From: Saccharophagus sp. K07
GTDB lineage: Bacteria > Pseudomonadota > Gammaproteobacteria > Pseudomonadales > Cellvibrionaceae
Assembly: GCF_014336955.1 (NCBI RefSeq)
Contig: NZ_QRAI01000002.1
Location: forward strand, 248,001-312,000
Length of the DNA stretch: 64,000 bases
Direction: 5' to 3'
Positions 8,837 to 18,506 of this stretch are shown here, piece by piece. Within the stretch, counting starts at the first letter, position 1; each line of letters starts with the position of its first letter. The translations under genes and the position numbers were made by a program. The notes beneath the pieces were generated by a model, which was given only the letters and a program-made list of their open reading frames with translations, did not search any database and was not told the origin of the DNA.

Positions 8837-11197
8837 ATGTCACGACTAATAAGAACTGATTCTTCCACGCGCAAGCCTGAGAGCGAGTCTGTCGCATCCA
8901 TCCCTTTGACGACCGAGACCATCGTCACCCACTTGAAAAAGTGCCAGGGCATTGCGAGCGAGCACGCCAAAGTAGCCTTTCAAATCTATCTGCGCAATCT
9001 CGACGAAGCCTTCAACCAGGAAATGGACCGCGCCAGGTCCAACCAGGAAGTGTCGGAAATCACCGGCATCCAGCGATTGTTCCGGCGCAACCAGCAGGAA
9101 CTTGAACGCTACTATGTCGGCTATATCGCGGAAGGCTTCGTAAAGTTCAAAAAGAAGGAATTGCACACCGAGCTGCAGAACTTAACCGGCAGTGGCGAGC
9201 TGTCATTAGTGGATAACGACGCGCTCGAAGAAACCATTACGCTCTCCACCATAGTGCAAAAGGTGGATGTTCTCTACGCCGAACCTATCTGGGCACTCAA
9301 TCAACGCTTTGCCATTCTCAATGGCGGTGAGCAGGTTACCGAAGCCAGCAATCCGGCAGCGCCTATACAGTTGTGTGAGTCATTGCGTCGCGCGCTGCGT
9401 TTGATCCCTTTGACTGCCAAAACGAAAGCTGTGGCCTACAAGGTCTACGAGCAGCGCTTGTCGGAATTGGCCAAGAACGTCATTGAAGACATCAACGACT
9501 ATCTGAAACAAGCGGGTGTGCTGCCCAACTTGCGCTACACGCCGCCCAAGGTCGCGCCGGTCAATCCACTCGGCGCTGGAGCGCAGATCCCCGGCCAGGC
9601 AGCTGCGGCCGCACCTGCCCAGCCGTTGTTTTCCGGCTCTATCGGGCCGGTTCCGATTCCGGATCCCAATCAGCCCACCGAGCAATACCAAAGCGCCTTG
9701 CTGCACGCGATCCGCAGTTTGCAGGTCAGTATGCGAGGCGGAGTCAGCGCTGCAGCGCCGTCCGAAGGCATTCGCATCGCCACGCAGGACAGCCCGTTTG
9801 CCGCATTCGTGCCGGGCAGCGGCCCTATAGGCCCTGGTGTTGTGATCACGGCGGATCAGTTGATGAGCGCCCTGCAGACGTTGCAGGGCTCCGCTGCCGG
9901 CGTGGTCGGCTCTCCGCTCGACGCGGGTCCCTTGCCACCGATGGATTTCACCCAGGTGTTGACCGCTCTGGCGCAACAGTTCCAGCAGTCCAAGACGACC
10001 CGCGACAGCAAGGTCTCTCCGGCCGATATGCATACCATCGACCTGGTGGGCATGGTGTTCGAGTACATGCTGAAAGACGAAAACCTGCCGGATTCCGTTA
10101 AGGCGCTGCTCAGCTATATGCACACGCCTTTCCTCAAACTCGCCTTTATTGACCCCGGTTTCTTCGAACAGCCGGAGCACCCGGCGCGCATGCTGCTGAA
10201 TAGTCTGGCCGAAGCCGGTACCCGCTGGGTTGGCAATGACGGCACTGTGCAGCACGACATGTATAACAAGATCAAAGATGTCGTCGATCGTGTATTGCGC
10301 GACTTTAAAAACGACGTGCGCGTAATCGCCGAACTGTTGCTGGAGTTCAACAACTACACCAAGAGCATCATTCGTCGGCAGGAGCTGATGGAAAAACGCG
10401 CGGCGGAAAAAGCTCAGGGCGAAGAGCGTTTGCGCGAAGTGAAGTTGCGAGTCAACGAAGAGATCCGCAAGCGCACCGATGACAAAGAGTTGCCATCGGC
10501 AGTACTACTGTTTGCGCTGCAGCCCTGGTCCGATTATCTGTCGTTCGTTCTACTGCGTTATGGCGAGAAGTCCGACAAATGGGCCAATGCCCTGGCAGTG
10601 GTGGATGATCTCTTATGGATCATAGAGCCGCAGACCGACCCGGCCGGGGTGACCCGGCAAGCAGAACTGGCCCCGGCTTTGTTGCGCGATATAGAAACCG
10701 GTTTTGAAACCATTGGCTACGATCAGGCCAAGGGCAAAAAGCTGCTGGAAGCGATTTCCTCCCTGATCGAAATGGCGCAGCAGAGCAAACGCGCGGAGCC
10801 GGCACCGGCACCAATGCGCGACAAACTCGAGAAGATCGCAGCGGTGAAAGCCGGACAGGCGGAAGAAGTTGCCGATATTTCCAAGGAAGAAGCAAAGATC
10901 GTCGAAAACCTGAAACTGATCGAATTCGGCACCTGGTTCGAGTTCGAAGGTGGCAGGCGTTTGAAGATTGCCTGGTATAACGCTCGCACGTCCCACTACA
11001 TGTTGGTGGACCAAATGGGCAAGAAAGTCGCCATGATGTCCGGGCTGGAGATCGCCCGGGAAATGATAGCGAAACGGGCTAAAATTATAGCTGGAAGCTC
11101 TAAACCATTTTTTGAACGGGCGTTGGAGAACATTTTCCAGAAGTTGAACGCTCAAGCCGAAGCCCAATCTGGAGACGTAGAACGTGAACTTAAGTAA
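8837..11197 (+). CDS. DUF1631 family protein, probably linked to cyclic-di-GMP signalling
   Basis: A large, soluble, helix-rich protein of 786 residues from the ATG at 8837 (MSRLIRTDSS). A TTG-initiated extension from 8777 is possible but lacks a ribosome site. The layout is a conserved N-terminal helical domain, a Pro/Ala/Gly-rich linker at about residues 250-300, then a helical domain and a small C-terminal beta-rich region (WFEFEGGRRLKIAWYNARTSHYMLVDQMGKK) resembling a PilZ-like barrel. It matches DUF1631 as I know it. Its last 14 bases overlap a PilZ gene, so the two are translationally coupled. Confidence 0.85.
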   Translation: MSRLIRTDSSTRKPESESVASIPLTTETIVTHLKKCQGIASEHAKVAFQIYLRNLDEAFNQEMDRARSNQEVSEITGIQRLFRRNQQELERYYVGYIAEGFVKFKKKELHTELQNLTGSGELSLVDNDALEETITLSTIVQKVDVLYAEPIWALNQRFAILNGGEQVTEASNPAAPIQLCESLRRALRLIPLTAKTKAVAYKVYEQRLSELAKNVIEDINDYLKQAGVLPNLRYTPPKVAPVNPLGAGAQIPGQAAAAAPAQPLFSGSIGPVPIPDPNQPTEQYQSALLHAIRSLQVSMRGGVSAAAPSEGIRIATQDSPFAAFVPGSGPIGPGVVITADQLMSALQTLQGSAAGVVGSPLDAGPLPPMDFTQVLTALAQQFQQSKTTRDSKVSPADMHTIDLVGMVFEYMLKDENLPDSVKALLSYMHTPFLKLAFIDPGFFEQPEHPARMLLNSLAEAGTRWVGNDGTVQHDMYNKIKDVVDRVLRDFKNDVRVIAELLLEFNNYTKSIIRRQELMEKRAAEKAQGEERLREVKLRVNEEIRKRTDDKELPSAVLLFALQPWSDYLSFVLLRYGEKSDKWANALAVVDDLLWIIEPQTDPAGVTRQAELAPALLRDIETGFETIGYDQAKGKKLLEAISSLIEMAQQSKRAEPAPAPMRDKLEKIAAVKAGQAEEVADISKEEAKIVENLKLIEFGTWFEFEGGRRLKIAWYNARTSHYMLVDQMGKKVAMMSGLEIAREMIAKRAKIIAGSSKPFFERALENIFQKLNAQAEAQSGDVERELK

Positions 11198-11537
11198 TCG
11201 CAGCAGTGGTAGCAGTGAAAAACGCAGTCAAGTTCGTATTCCTGTAGACGATGAAATATGCGTGCGGGATACAGTGTCAGGGAGCGAACTCGGCACCTTG
11301 GCGAATGTTCATGAAGAAGGCTTTATGGTGATCAGCGACGGTGGTTTGAAAGAGGATTATCTCTACCAGGTCGCTTTCGAAGTCAGTTCAGGTGAATCCA
11401 TACCTCTCGGCGCTGAATGTTTGTGGATCAGCGAGACAGGTACTGGTGATCAGGTTTGGGCTGGTTTCCAGATCATGGATATGTCCGATGAAGCGCGCCA
11501 GCAAATGCGGACTTTGATCGCCCAATACCAAGATTAA
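11184..11537 (+). CDS. PilZ-domain protein (candidate c-di-GMP binder with altered second motif)
   Basis: A 117-residue single-domain protein starting at a GTG that overlaps the DUF1631 gene by 14 bases. PilZ domains bind c-di-GMP through RxxxR and (D/N)xSxxG. Here RSQVR (residues 14-18) is intact, while the second motif is NVHEEG (41-46), with His in place of Ser. The barrel continues to LAWGFQ-like strands (DQVWAGFQIMDMS). It may bind c-di-GMP weakly, or act as a structural adaptor for the DUF1631 protein. Confidence 0.85.
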   Translation: MNLSNRSSGSSEKRSQVRIPVDDEICVRDTVSGSELGTLANVHEEGFMVISDGGLKEDYLYQVAFEVSSGESIPLGAECLWISETGTGDQVWAGFQIMDMSDEARQQMRTLIAQYQD

Positions 11538-11707
11538 GGTTTAGAAAATCCAGAAAGACTTCAGGGTTGGCGTGGTTTTTCCGGTCAACCCGATATCTAT
11601 TCATTATTTACTCACCAGAAACCTATCCTCCAGAACATTTTGCGGTTGCCCCTTCTTATAAGTCTGCTTTAATACGGGCCCACTCATCGCACGCTGGCGG
11701 ATTTCCC

Positions 11708-12382
11708 ATGTATCTCCTTCATATCGCGAACAAAAATTATTCCTCCTGGTCGCTGCGCCCCTGGTTATTGTTGCGGCAATTGGGCATTGCCTTTACCGAG
11801 CAACTGCATCTATTTCCCAGTGATGCCAGCTGGCGAAACTTTTCCCCCAGCGGCAAGGTGCCTTGCCTGCATCACGCCGGGCGAAGGATTTGGGATTCGC
11901 TGGCGATCGCCGATTATGTGGCGGAGGATTGCCCGGAAGCATGGCCTGCGGATCGCACTGCCCGCGCCTGGGCGCGCAGTGCTGCGGCGGAAATGCACTC
12001 CGGTTTTCAGGCTCTGCGCAGCCAGTGCACCATGAACTGCGGAGTAAGAGTCAGAATGCGCGAGATCAACGGCGCATTGGCGAAAGATATTGCGCGCATC
12101 GACGAGCTTTGGAGTGAAGGCATTAAGCGTTTTGGTGGGCCATTCCTGGCTGGCTCGGCGTTTACGGCGGTGGATGCTTTTTATGCGCCGGTCGCTTTCC
12201 GGGTGCAAACCTATGGTCTGCCCTTGTCAGAGTCCGCCGCAGAATACTGTCGCCATCTGCTCCAATTGCCCGGTATGCAGGAGTGGTATGAAGCCGCTTT
12301 GCAGGAGACCCCGGAGCCAGAACACGAGGCCGATATGCTCGCCGCAGGAGAACTGATTGCCGATTTTCGCAAGCAGGTCTGA
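11708..12382 (+). CDS. Glutathione S-transferase family protein
   Basis: A cytoplasmic 224-residue GST from the ATG at 11708. An upstream extension to 11567 has no homology. The thioredoxin-fold N-domain reads MYLLHIANKNYSSWSLRPWL, with the catalytic Ser/Tyr-type region YSSWSLRP, and FSPSGKVPCLHH holds the cis-Pro of the G-site. The all-helical C-domain follows (FLAGSAFTAVDAFYAPVAFR). This subtype resembles E. coli YfcF/YibF-like GSTs. The substrate is unknown. The phospholipase gene begins 9 bases downstream. Confidence 0.88.
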   Translation: MYLLHIANKNYSSWSLRPWLLLRQLGIAFTEQLHLFPSDASWRNFSPSGKVPCLHHAGRRIWDSLAIADYVAEDCPEAWPADRTARAWARSAAAEMHSGFQALRSQCTMNCGVRVRMREINGALAKDIARIDELWSEGIKRFGGPFLAGSAFTAVDAFYAPVAFRVQTYGLPLSESAAEYCRHLLQLPGMQEWYEAALQETPEPEHEADMLAAGELIADFRKQV

Positions 12383-12391
12383 GGTCGACAG

Positions 12392-13369
12392 ATGAAAATG
12401 TTCAGTTTAAGCGGAATCTTGTCGCTGGCTCTGATCGTTGCACCGATCGCCGCCGAAGAGGTGGTGACAGATCAGCCACCCGAGGCGCCCGGTGTTCCCA
12501 ACCCGGAAGTGGCGCATGAGCAAGTCGTGCAAGAAAGGGTTTTGACGGAGGAGGAAAAAAGAAATCTGGTGCTTGAGCGCTTCCAGGAGGAGCGCCGTTT
12601 ACAAGGCAGCAGTTTTGCCATTACACCGCACTCGATCAATTACATATTGCCTCTCACCCATACGAGTCACCCCAACGAAAAACCGTTTGAGGAAACAGGG
12701 CAGGAGCTGCAGCATACGGAAGTGGAGTTTCAGGTCAGTTTTAAAGTCGCGCTGAACGAAAAGCCTTTATTTAATGACAATGGCTTTTTGTACTTTGCCT
12801 ATACCGCCCGCTCCTTCTGGCAGGCATACAACACCAGCGAGTCCAGCCCGTTTCGCGACACCAATCATGAACCTGAAGTGTTTCTCTCCTTCACCACGCC
12901 TTTTCGTGCATTGGGGGCGGAAGTGCCGGTGGTGAGTATTGGTCTGTCACATCAGAGCAACGGCCGTTCGGATATTCAGTCGCGCAGTTGGAACCGCTTG
13001 TACCTGCGGACAACCTTGGAATATGAAAAGTACTATTTCAGCATCAAACCCTGGTGGCGCATTCCTGAGCGGCGAAAAAGAAGTCCGGACGATGCCGCCG
13101 GGGATGACAACCCGGATATTCATCACTACCTGGGTTATTTCGAATTACGCGGTTTTCGCCGCTACGGTGACAACGAGCTGAGCCTGATGCTGCGCAACAA
13201 CCTGAACGATCGCAATAAAGGCGCCATCGAAATCGGCTACAGCTATCCCTTCGCCAAAACCAAACGCGGTTACGTGCAGCTATTTCACGGATATGGCGAA
13301 TCTCTGTTGGATTACAACCATAAAACCACACGGATTGGCATAGGGTTTATGTTGAATAACTGGCTCTAA
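12392..13369 (+). CDS. pldA: Outer-membrane phospholipase A
   Basis: OMPLA is a 12-strand outer-membrane barrel that hydrolyses phospholipids mislocalised in the outer leaflet. The 325 residues begin with a signal peptide (MKMFSLSGILSLALIVAPIA), followed by a Glu-rich stretch. The catalytic triad is in GLSHQSNGRSDIQSRSWNR: His187, Ser189 and Asn201. The His-to-Asn spacing of 14 equals that of E. coli His142/Ser144/Asn156. The N-terminal linker (about 60 residues) is longer than in E. coli. It lies 9 bases after the GST gene, in the same direction. Confidence 0.93.
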   Translation: MKMFSLSGILSLALIVAPIAAEEVVTDQPPEAPGVPNPEVAHEQVVQERVLTEEEKRNLVLERFQEERRLQGSSFAITPHSINYILPLTHTSHPNEKPFEETGQELQHTEVEFQVSFKVALNEKPLFNDNGFLYFAYTARSFWQAYNTSESSPFRDTNHEPEVFLSFTTPFRALGAEVPVVSIGLSHQSNGRSDIQSRSWNRLYLRTTLEYEKYYFSIKPWWRIPERRKRSPDDAAGDDNPDIHHYLGYFELRGFRRYGDNELSLMLRNNLNDRNKGAIEIGYSYPFAKTKRGYVQLFHGYGESLLDYNHKTTRIGIGFMLNNWL

Positions 13370-13380
13370 GCGCGGGAAAG

Positions 13381-13404
13381 AGCAGGGGCTGGATGACCCC
13401 TGCT
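13381..13404. terminator. Hairpin between convergent pldA and hemL
   Basis: AGCAGGGG (13381-13388) and CCCCTGCT (13397-13404) form an 8-bp perfect stem with an 8-base loop between the two convergent stop codons. The minus-strand side is followed by CTCTTTC, a weak U tract, so termination of hemL is more convincing than that of pldA. Confidence 0.5.
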
Positions 13405-13414
13405 GGATTGGAGA

Positions 13415-14686
13415 TTAGAGGGTTTTAAACACCGAGCGGGCGGCGGCGAGGGTAAAGTCGATATCGTCGTCCGTATGCGCTGCCGACATAAACGCGGCTT
13501 CGTAAGATGCTGGAGCCAGGTTGACACCGGCCTGCAGCATGCCGTGGAAGAAGCGGTTGAAGCGCGCCGTATCACAGGCCATTACTTGGCGGAAATTGCT
13601 GACGGAATCCGCATCGGTAAAAAATCCTCCCCACATAGTGCCCACGTGGTTGGTGGTAAACGGAATACCCGTCTCTTTGGCGATTGCCAACAAGCCGTTC
13701 ACCAATTTGGTGGTTTTGTCGAACAGCGGTTCGTAAAAACCCGGAGCCTGGATTTTTTTCACCGTCGCCAAGCCCGCCGCCATAGCCACCGGATTCCCGG
13801 ACAGAGTTCCCGCTTGATACACAGGGCCGAGCGGGGCGATTTTGCTCATTACATCTTTGCGCCCGCCGAACGCGCCTACGGGCATACCGCCGCCAATCAC
13901 TTTCCCCAGAGTCGTCAGGTCAGGAGTGATCTTGTAATAGCCTTGCGCACCGGCAATGCCGAGGCGGAATCCGGTCATCACCTCATCGAAAATCAACAGT
14001 GCGCCGCTCTGGTCGCACACTTCGCGCAGGGTTTCCAGGAAGCCGGGGGCTGGCGGAATGCAGTTCATATTGCCCGCAACTGGCTCCACTATTACACAAG
14101 CGATCTGGTCGCCCAAAGCGCGGAAGGTCTCGCGTACCTGCTCGGAGTCGTTGTAGTTCAGAGTGAGAGTATGTTCTGCGAGGCTGGCAGGCACGCCAGG
14201 AGAGCTGGGAACGCCGAGGGTCAAAGCGCCGGAACCAGCTTTAACCAGCAACGAGTCGGAGTGACCGTGATAGCAGCCTTCGAACTTGATGATCTTGTCG
14301 CGACCGGTAAAACCGCGTGCAAGGCGAATGGCACTCATGGTGGCTTCGGTGCCGGAGCTGACAAATCGCACGAGTTCAATGCTGGGAATCAGACGCACGA
14401 TTTCGCGGGCTAATTCAGTTTCGATTTCGGTCGGCGCGCCGAAGCTGAGGCCGGAACGGGCTTTAGCTATCACCGCTTCCAGGACATCGTCATCCGCATG
14501 GCCGAGAATCATCGGCCCCCAGGACAGCACGTAATCCACATAGCGCTTGCCATCGCTGTCGTACAAGTAAGCGCCTTTGGCGCGCTCGATAAAAATCGGT
14601 TCTCCGCCCACCGCCTTAAACGCGCGAACGGGTGAATTGACCCCGCCAGGAATGACGGCTTGGGCTTCTGCAAAAAGTTTGTTCAT
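13415..14686 (-). CDS. hemL: Glutamate-1-semialdehyde 2,1-aminomutase
   Basis: HemL converts glutamate-1-semialdehyde to 5-aminolevulinate, the committed precursor of heme, using PLP. The 423 residues are standard in length. Hallmarks are [18 protein letters not shown] at the N-terminus, [25 protein letters not shown] (the PLP-contacting Asp) and the Schiff-base lysine in [17 protein letters not shown]. It is the last gene of hemJ-thiD-thiE-hemL, 3 bases after thiE. Confidence 0.97.
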   Translation of the reverse strand: MNKLFAEAQAVIPGGVNSPVRAFKAVGGEPIFIERAKGAYLYDSDGKRYVDYVLSWGPMILGHADDDVLEAVIAKARSGLSFGAPTEIETELAREIVRLIPSIELVRFVSSGTEATMSAIRLARGFTGRDKIIKFEGCYHGHSDSLLVKAGSGALTLGVPSSPGVPASLAEHTLTLNYNDSEQVRETFRALGDQIACVIVEPVAGNMNCIPPAPGFLETLREVCDQSGALLIFDEVMTGFRLGIAGAQGYYKITPDLTTLGKVIGGGMPVGAFGGRKDVMSKIAPLGPVYQAGTLSGNPVAMAAGLATVKKIQAPGFYEPLFDKTTKLVNGLLAIAKETGIPFTTNHVGTMWGGFFTDADSVSNFRQVMACDTARFNRFFHGMLQAGVNLAPASYEAAFMSAAHTDDDIDFTLAAARSVFKTL

Positions 14687-14689
14687 AGG

Positions 14690-15367
14690 TTATTGAGTGT
14701 CGTTGGATGAATTAAATGCGGATTGCCGAAAAGTGTTTAGCAGTTGTTCCGCCGCCGCGCGCACGTCAGGAGCGCCGAACAGGCTGTGACATACCGCCAG
14801 GGTAGTGGCGCCCGCTTGAACCAAAGGCGCCATATTATCCTGGCGAATGCCGCCGATGGCGATGATGGGCAGCTCGATTTCCGCAGCCGCTTGACGCAGT
14901 ACCTCTATATCCGCCGCGCCAGCGAGTGGTTTGGTATTGGAGGAGAAGAACCGGCCAAAGGCAACATAGCGGGCACCTTCCGCCTGGGCGAGGCGCGCCA
15001 GCTCCAGGCTGGAATGGCAGGTGACGCCAATAATGGCTTCTGCGCCCAGGCGAGCACGTGCTTCTATGACCGAACCATCTGCTTGACCCAGATGCACGCC
15101 GTGAGCGCCGCTCTCCAGCGCTATATCCCAACGGTCGTTGATGATGCAGCGGGCGTCGTACGCATTACAGAGCATTACCAATTCTCTGGCTGACTCCAGC
15201 AGCGTTTGACTGTCAGCTGTTTTATCGCGCAGTTGAATTGTCTTAATGCCCGCTGACAGAGCCTGTTCAACGGCTTTGAACAATTGTTCTCCGGGCAACA
15301 AAAAAGGATCCGTGATCCCGTAAATAGGTCCGAGGTCGTGATCGGACCGCAATAGATTCGACTGCAT
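14690..15367 (-). CDS. thiE: Thiamine-phosphate synthase
   Basis: ThiE joins HMP-pyrophosphate and thiazole phosphate to make thiamine phosphate. A TIM barrel of 225 residues with TIQLRDKTADSQTL (phosphate/Lys region), CIINDRWDIALESGAHGVHLGQ, VTCHSSLELARLAQAEGARY and PIIAIGGIRQDN. It is packed between thiD (20 bases upstream) and hemL. No TPP riboswitch is visible immediately upstream; any such control would have to lie ahead of hemJ. Confidence 0.96.
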   Translation of the reverse strand: MQSNLLRSDHDLGPIYGITDPFLLPGEQLFKAVEQALSAGIKTIQLRDKTADSQTLLESARELVMLCNAYDARCIINDRWDIALESGAHGVHLGQADGSVIEARARLGAEAIIGVTCHSSLELARLAQAEGARYVAFGRFFSSNTKPLAGAADIEVLRQAAAEIELPIIAIGGIRQDNMAPLVQAGATTLAVCHSLFGAPDVRAAAEQLLNTFRQSAFNSSNDTQ

Positions 15368-15387
15368 GTTACTTCTTACATCAAAAA

Positions 15388-16230
15388 TTAATGAGTAGCG
15401 TTCGCCGGCGGGGCGGCGGAGCAGGGCGAGGTTTCGAGATTTTTATCCGCCCAATACAGCCGGTGCAGAATTGGATTGCCAAACCCCAGCTGGCGCGCTG
15501 CGGTTAATGCCTGCCAAGTAAAAGTCTGCGCTTTTTCCACTGCAGCCTGAACGGGGCAATCGTGCGCTCTTAAAGACGCAATCGCTGCTGACAGAGTGCT
15601 GGTAGCCCCGTGGCAAGTCGGCGGGCTGTGCTCCCATTCGTATCGTTTGATCAGGCCGGTGTTGTCATACAACGCGGTAGTCGCGCGATTTTCTTTGAGC
15701 AATGCCTGGGTTAACAACAACTGACGGCAGCCTTTGCTGGTCAGCGCTTGCGCGGTGGCGTCGATGGTATCGCTCTCTTTGACGAGGACATGCGCTTCGT
15801 TGAGCGAGATTACCGCCACCTCGGCAAGCGGCAATAAAAGTGCGGCGAGCGCCGCCGGCAGATCGGCCTGTTCTACGGAATCGCGATCCCACAGGCAAAA
15901 GGCGGGCTGCACAATCAATGGGAGATGCGGGTAATCCTGCAGGATGGAGTGGATGGCCTCGACTATGGCGACTGATCCGGCAAAGCCCACTTTTACGGCT
16001 TTGACTGGCAAATCTTCCAGAACAGAGCGGGCCTGTTCGATCACTAGGGTGGTGTCGACTGCCACGGCTTCCGTATCTTCGGGGGTGGCGGTGGCGCACA
16101 GGGCAGTGGCAATGGGAGCACAATGGCAACCCATGCTGGCGGTGGTTTCTATATCAGCCTGGAGCCCGCCGCCTCCGGATGGATCAAGAGCGGAAAAACA
16201 CAACACAACGGGAGGGTTAGGATTATTCAT
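15388..16230 (-). CDS. thiD: Hydroxymethylpyrimidine/phosphomethylpyrimidine kinase
   Basis: ThiD phosphorylates HMP and then HMP-P to give the pyrophosphate used by ThiE. The 280-residue ribokinase fold carries ALDPSGGGGLQADIETTASM near the start and a C-terminal anion-hole region reading GATSTLSAAIASLRAHDCP. The usual GTGCTLSAAIAA is changed to GATSTLSAAIAS, a modest deviation in the catalytic loop. The gene lies between hemJ and thiE in a tight same-strand array. Confidence 0.92.
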   Translation of the reverse strand: MNNPNPPVVLCFSALDPSGGGGLQADIETTASMGCHCAPIATALCATATPEDTEAVAVDTTLVIEQARSVLEDLPVKAVKVGFAGSVAIVEAIHSILQDYPHLPLIVQPAFCLWDRDSVEQADLPAALAALLLPLAEVAVISLNEAHVLVKESDTIDATAQALTSKGCRQLLLTQALLKENRATTALYDNTGLIKRYEWEHSPPTCHGATSTLSAAIASLRAHDCPVQAAVEKAQTFTWQALTAARQLGFGNPILHRLYWADKNLETSPCSAAPPANATH

Positions 16231-16253
16231 GTCATGCTCTCCTCGATCAGTTG

Positions 16254-16685
16254 CTAAGTCGGCAGCTTCATCACCACCAAAAACACAATGGCAATCAGGA
16301 AGAAAACCGGAATCTCATTAAAAACACGGAAGAACTTATGGCTCGGTACAGGCAGATCGCGAGCGAATTTTTTAACGTAGGCACCACACATATGATGATA
16401 GCCAATCAGGCCTATCACCAAGCCGATCTTGATCCAGAACCAAGTGCTCGACCCGTAATAGGACCAATAAAAATGGGCACTCCAGGCGCCGAAGAGCACG
16501 GTGGCCAGCATCGCAGGTGTGCCGATGCCGCGATATAGCTTGCGCTCCATAATTTTGAACCGCTCCCGTCCCTCTTTATCCTCCGCCATCGCGTGATAGA
16601 CAAACAGGCGAGGGAGGTAAAACAACATCGCGAACCAACACACGACTGCGACTATGTGAAGTGACTTGGCGATGAGTGGAAGCAT
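16254..16685 (-). CDS. hemJ: Protoporphyrinogen IX oxidase HemJ
   Basis: HemJ is a small inner-membrane enzyme that oxidises protoporphyrinogen IX to protoporphyrin IX in bacteria lacking HemG or HemY. It has 143 residues with about four membrane helices. The conserved heme-ligand His lies in KSLHIVAVVCWFAMLFYLPR, and the family lysine/arginine cluster FRVFNEIPVFFLIAIVFLVV ends the protein. It is the first gene of the four-gene unit that also encodes HemL, so an early and a late step of heme synthesis are co-located here. Confidence 0.92.
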   Translation of the reverse strand: MLPLIAKSLHIVAVVCWFAMLFYLPRLFVYHAMAEDKEGRERFKIMERKLYRGIGTPAMLATVLFGAWSAHFYWSYYGSSTWFWIKIGLVIGLIGYHHMCGAYVKKFARDLPVPSHKFFRVFNEIPVFFLIAIVFLVVMKLPT

Positions 16686-16721
16686 ATTCGACCCTGATGC
16701 AGAAGATTGTTATGAAGACGA

Positions 16722-18506
16722 CTAAATTCGGTAAAAGTTTTTAATTGCATCTTCCGTGACTATTCCCCGGATAGATGCGCTTAACGGGTTATGAAAATGT
16801 GCCACGTAAAGTGCCTCGCCGCGCGAGGTGCGAATCGCTTCGAGCGCATCCCACAGGCTGGCGGTTTCGTGGATCGGCGAGAGTAGCAGACGGCGAGCGG
16901 GAATGGCCAGTAAATCAATTGGTTGAGTAAGGCTCAGTACTTCAACCGGAGCATCGTTTAAATAAGTGGCGAGATCGGCTGCGCGCATGGCGATCTTATC
17001 GCTGTGCTGATCATCTCCCGCATCCAGAATGATCCATTCAGGAAGCCCCGCCAGCGCGTTTTTCGCTTGATCGTAGTCCAGCTGGCGTTGCAGATAGACC
17101 AGCCGGTTATCCAGCACATTGGCGATCCCGGTCTTTTTCAGCACGTTCAGAGTCGGATTGAAATCCAGGCTGCGACCGGTGGAGCGCAGCTGCTCGGTAA
17201 ATACGCCCTGGAATCCAAATACATAACGGGTTGTAATGCAGGAGACCACGATCACCAGCATCGACGGGAAAATCAGATGAGGGTTGTAGCTCAGTTCCAG
17301 CACCGCCACGAGCGCTGCCATAGGGGCGTTGAGCGCTGCGGCCATCATGCCCACCATGCCGATAGCGACATAAAAACCGGGACCTGCGGTAGGGGTGGGA
17401 TAAATCGCCCCGGCGATCAGACCCAAAGCGCCGCCGATACAGGCGCCTATCACCAGAGTTGGGCCTATGATGCCGCCGGGCACACCGAGGCCGATGACAG
17501 CCGCGCTGGCCACCAGCTTGGTCAGCCCCACAAGCAACAACAGTTTGAGCGTTAGTTCGCCCGCCAAAGCCGAGTTAATAGTGTCGTACCCCAGCCCCAT
17601 GATTTCTGGTACCCGCCAGGTCAATACGCCGGTCAAAACGGTGGCAAGTGACAGGCGAAGCGCTATAGGCCAGTGCTGAAAGCGCACCAAATAGACGTGA
17701 ATTGCAATAAAGGCGGCCGCAGCACAGGCGATAACCAAACCGGACAGCAGCATAAAAGGCAGTTCCAGCAAAGTTTGCATACGGCTCTCCTGATCCATTT
17801 CCACCAAAGGTGCTGTGCCTAAGGCGAGCTGACAGATGGCAGCTCCGCTGAAAGAAGCAAGCAGCACTGGCACAAAGCCGACCGCGGTGTACTCCATCAA
17901 AATGATCTCCATAGCGAAGATCACTCCGGCGAGAGGCGTATTAAAGGAAGCGGAGATGGCTGCGGCCACACCACAGCCAATCAAGGTATAGCGGCTGTTA
18001 TTAGGCAGCCTCAGCCAGCGCGCCCAGCGACTGGCGACGCCCGCGCCCAAATGAACCGCCGGACCCTCCCGGCCAACCGACTGGCCGCCGACAACACTGA
18101 TTACGCCGCCGAGAAATTGCACCAGCCAGTTAGTGGTGGGCAGATGTCCCTGAAAATTGTAGAGCCGGTCCAATACATGGCCGACACTGACCTGGCGGTG
18201 GCGCCGATCGACTAGAGTTAATAACAGTAGTAGGGCAATGGCGCCAGCGCTGAGAAACAGCCAACGTTGCTCGACGGACAGAGCTTCAAAACTTTCCGGT
18301 CCGGCGGGGAGGAGAAATCTAAGGGGAATTTCGATGCTCAGGCGAAAAAGGACGATGACTCCGCCGGTTGCCACACCCACCAATAAGCCGAGCAAGGCCA
18401 GTTGTGGCAGGGCGTCGACGTAGGAAAGTGAATAGCGAAATTGGTGAAAGGCGCGTTTGAGGCGTTGGTAGGGAGAGAATCGAGGGGAATTTGACGTTTC
18501 TGTCAT
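16722..18506 (-). CDS. ClC-family chloride channel/transporter with C-terminal regulatory region
   Basis: About 594 residues from the ATG at 18506 (MTETSNSPRFSPYQRL). A frame extending to 18626 would overlap the argC control region and I do not favour it. The ClC core is complete, including the chloride/gating loop GQSVGREGPAVHLGAG (the gating Glu is present, consistent with a Cl-/H+ antiporter) and GLGVPGGIIGPTLVIGACIG. After about residue 440 comes a soluble tail of 150 residues resembling degenerate CBS domains (LLSPIHETASLWDALEAIR). It is divergent from argC. Confidence 0.92.
   Translation of the reverse strand: MTETSNSPRFSPYQRLKRAFHQFRYSLSYVDALPQLALLGLLVGVATGGVIVLFRLSIEIPLRFLLPAGPESFEALSVEQRWLFLSAGAIALLLLLTLVDRRHRQVSVGHVLDRLYNFQGHLPTTNWLVQFLGGVISVVGGQSVGREGPAVHLGAGVASRWARWLRLPNNSRYTLIGCGVAAAISASFNTPLAGVIFAMEIILMEYTAVGFVPVLLASFSGAAICQLALGTAPLVEMDQESRMQTLLELPFMLLSGLVIACAAAAFIAIHVYLVRFQHWPIALRLSLATVLTGVLTWRVPEIMGLGYDTINSALAGELTLKLLLLVGLTKLVASAAVIGLGVPGGIIGPTLVIGACIGGALGLIAGAIYPTPTAGPGFYVAIGMVGMMAAALNAPMAALVAVLELSYNPHLIFPSMLVIVVSCITTRYVFGFQGVFTEQLRSTGRSLDFNPTLNVLKKTGIANVLDNRLVYLQRQLDYDQAKNALAGLPEWIILDAGDDQHSDKIAMRAADLATYLNDAPVEVLSLTQPIDLLAIPARRLLLSPIHETASLWDALEAIRTSRGEALYVAHFHNPLSASIRGIVTEDAIKNFYRI

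Noticed and set aside
9380-10255. 291-codon minus frame
   Set aside because: Antisense to the DUF1631 gene; GC-rich codon shadow with no recognisable domain.
13475-14413. 312-codon plus frame
   Set aside because: Antisense to hemL, whose conserved motifs fix the coding strand.
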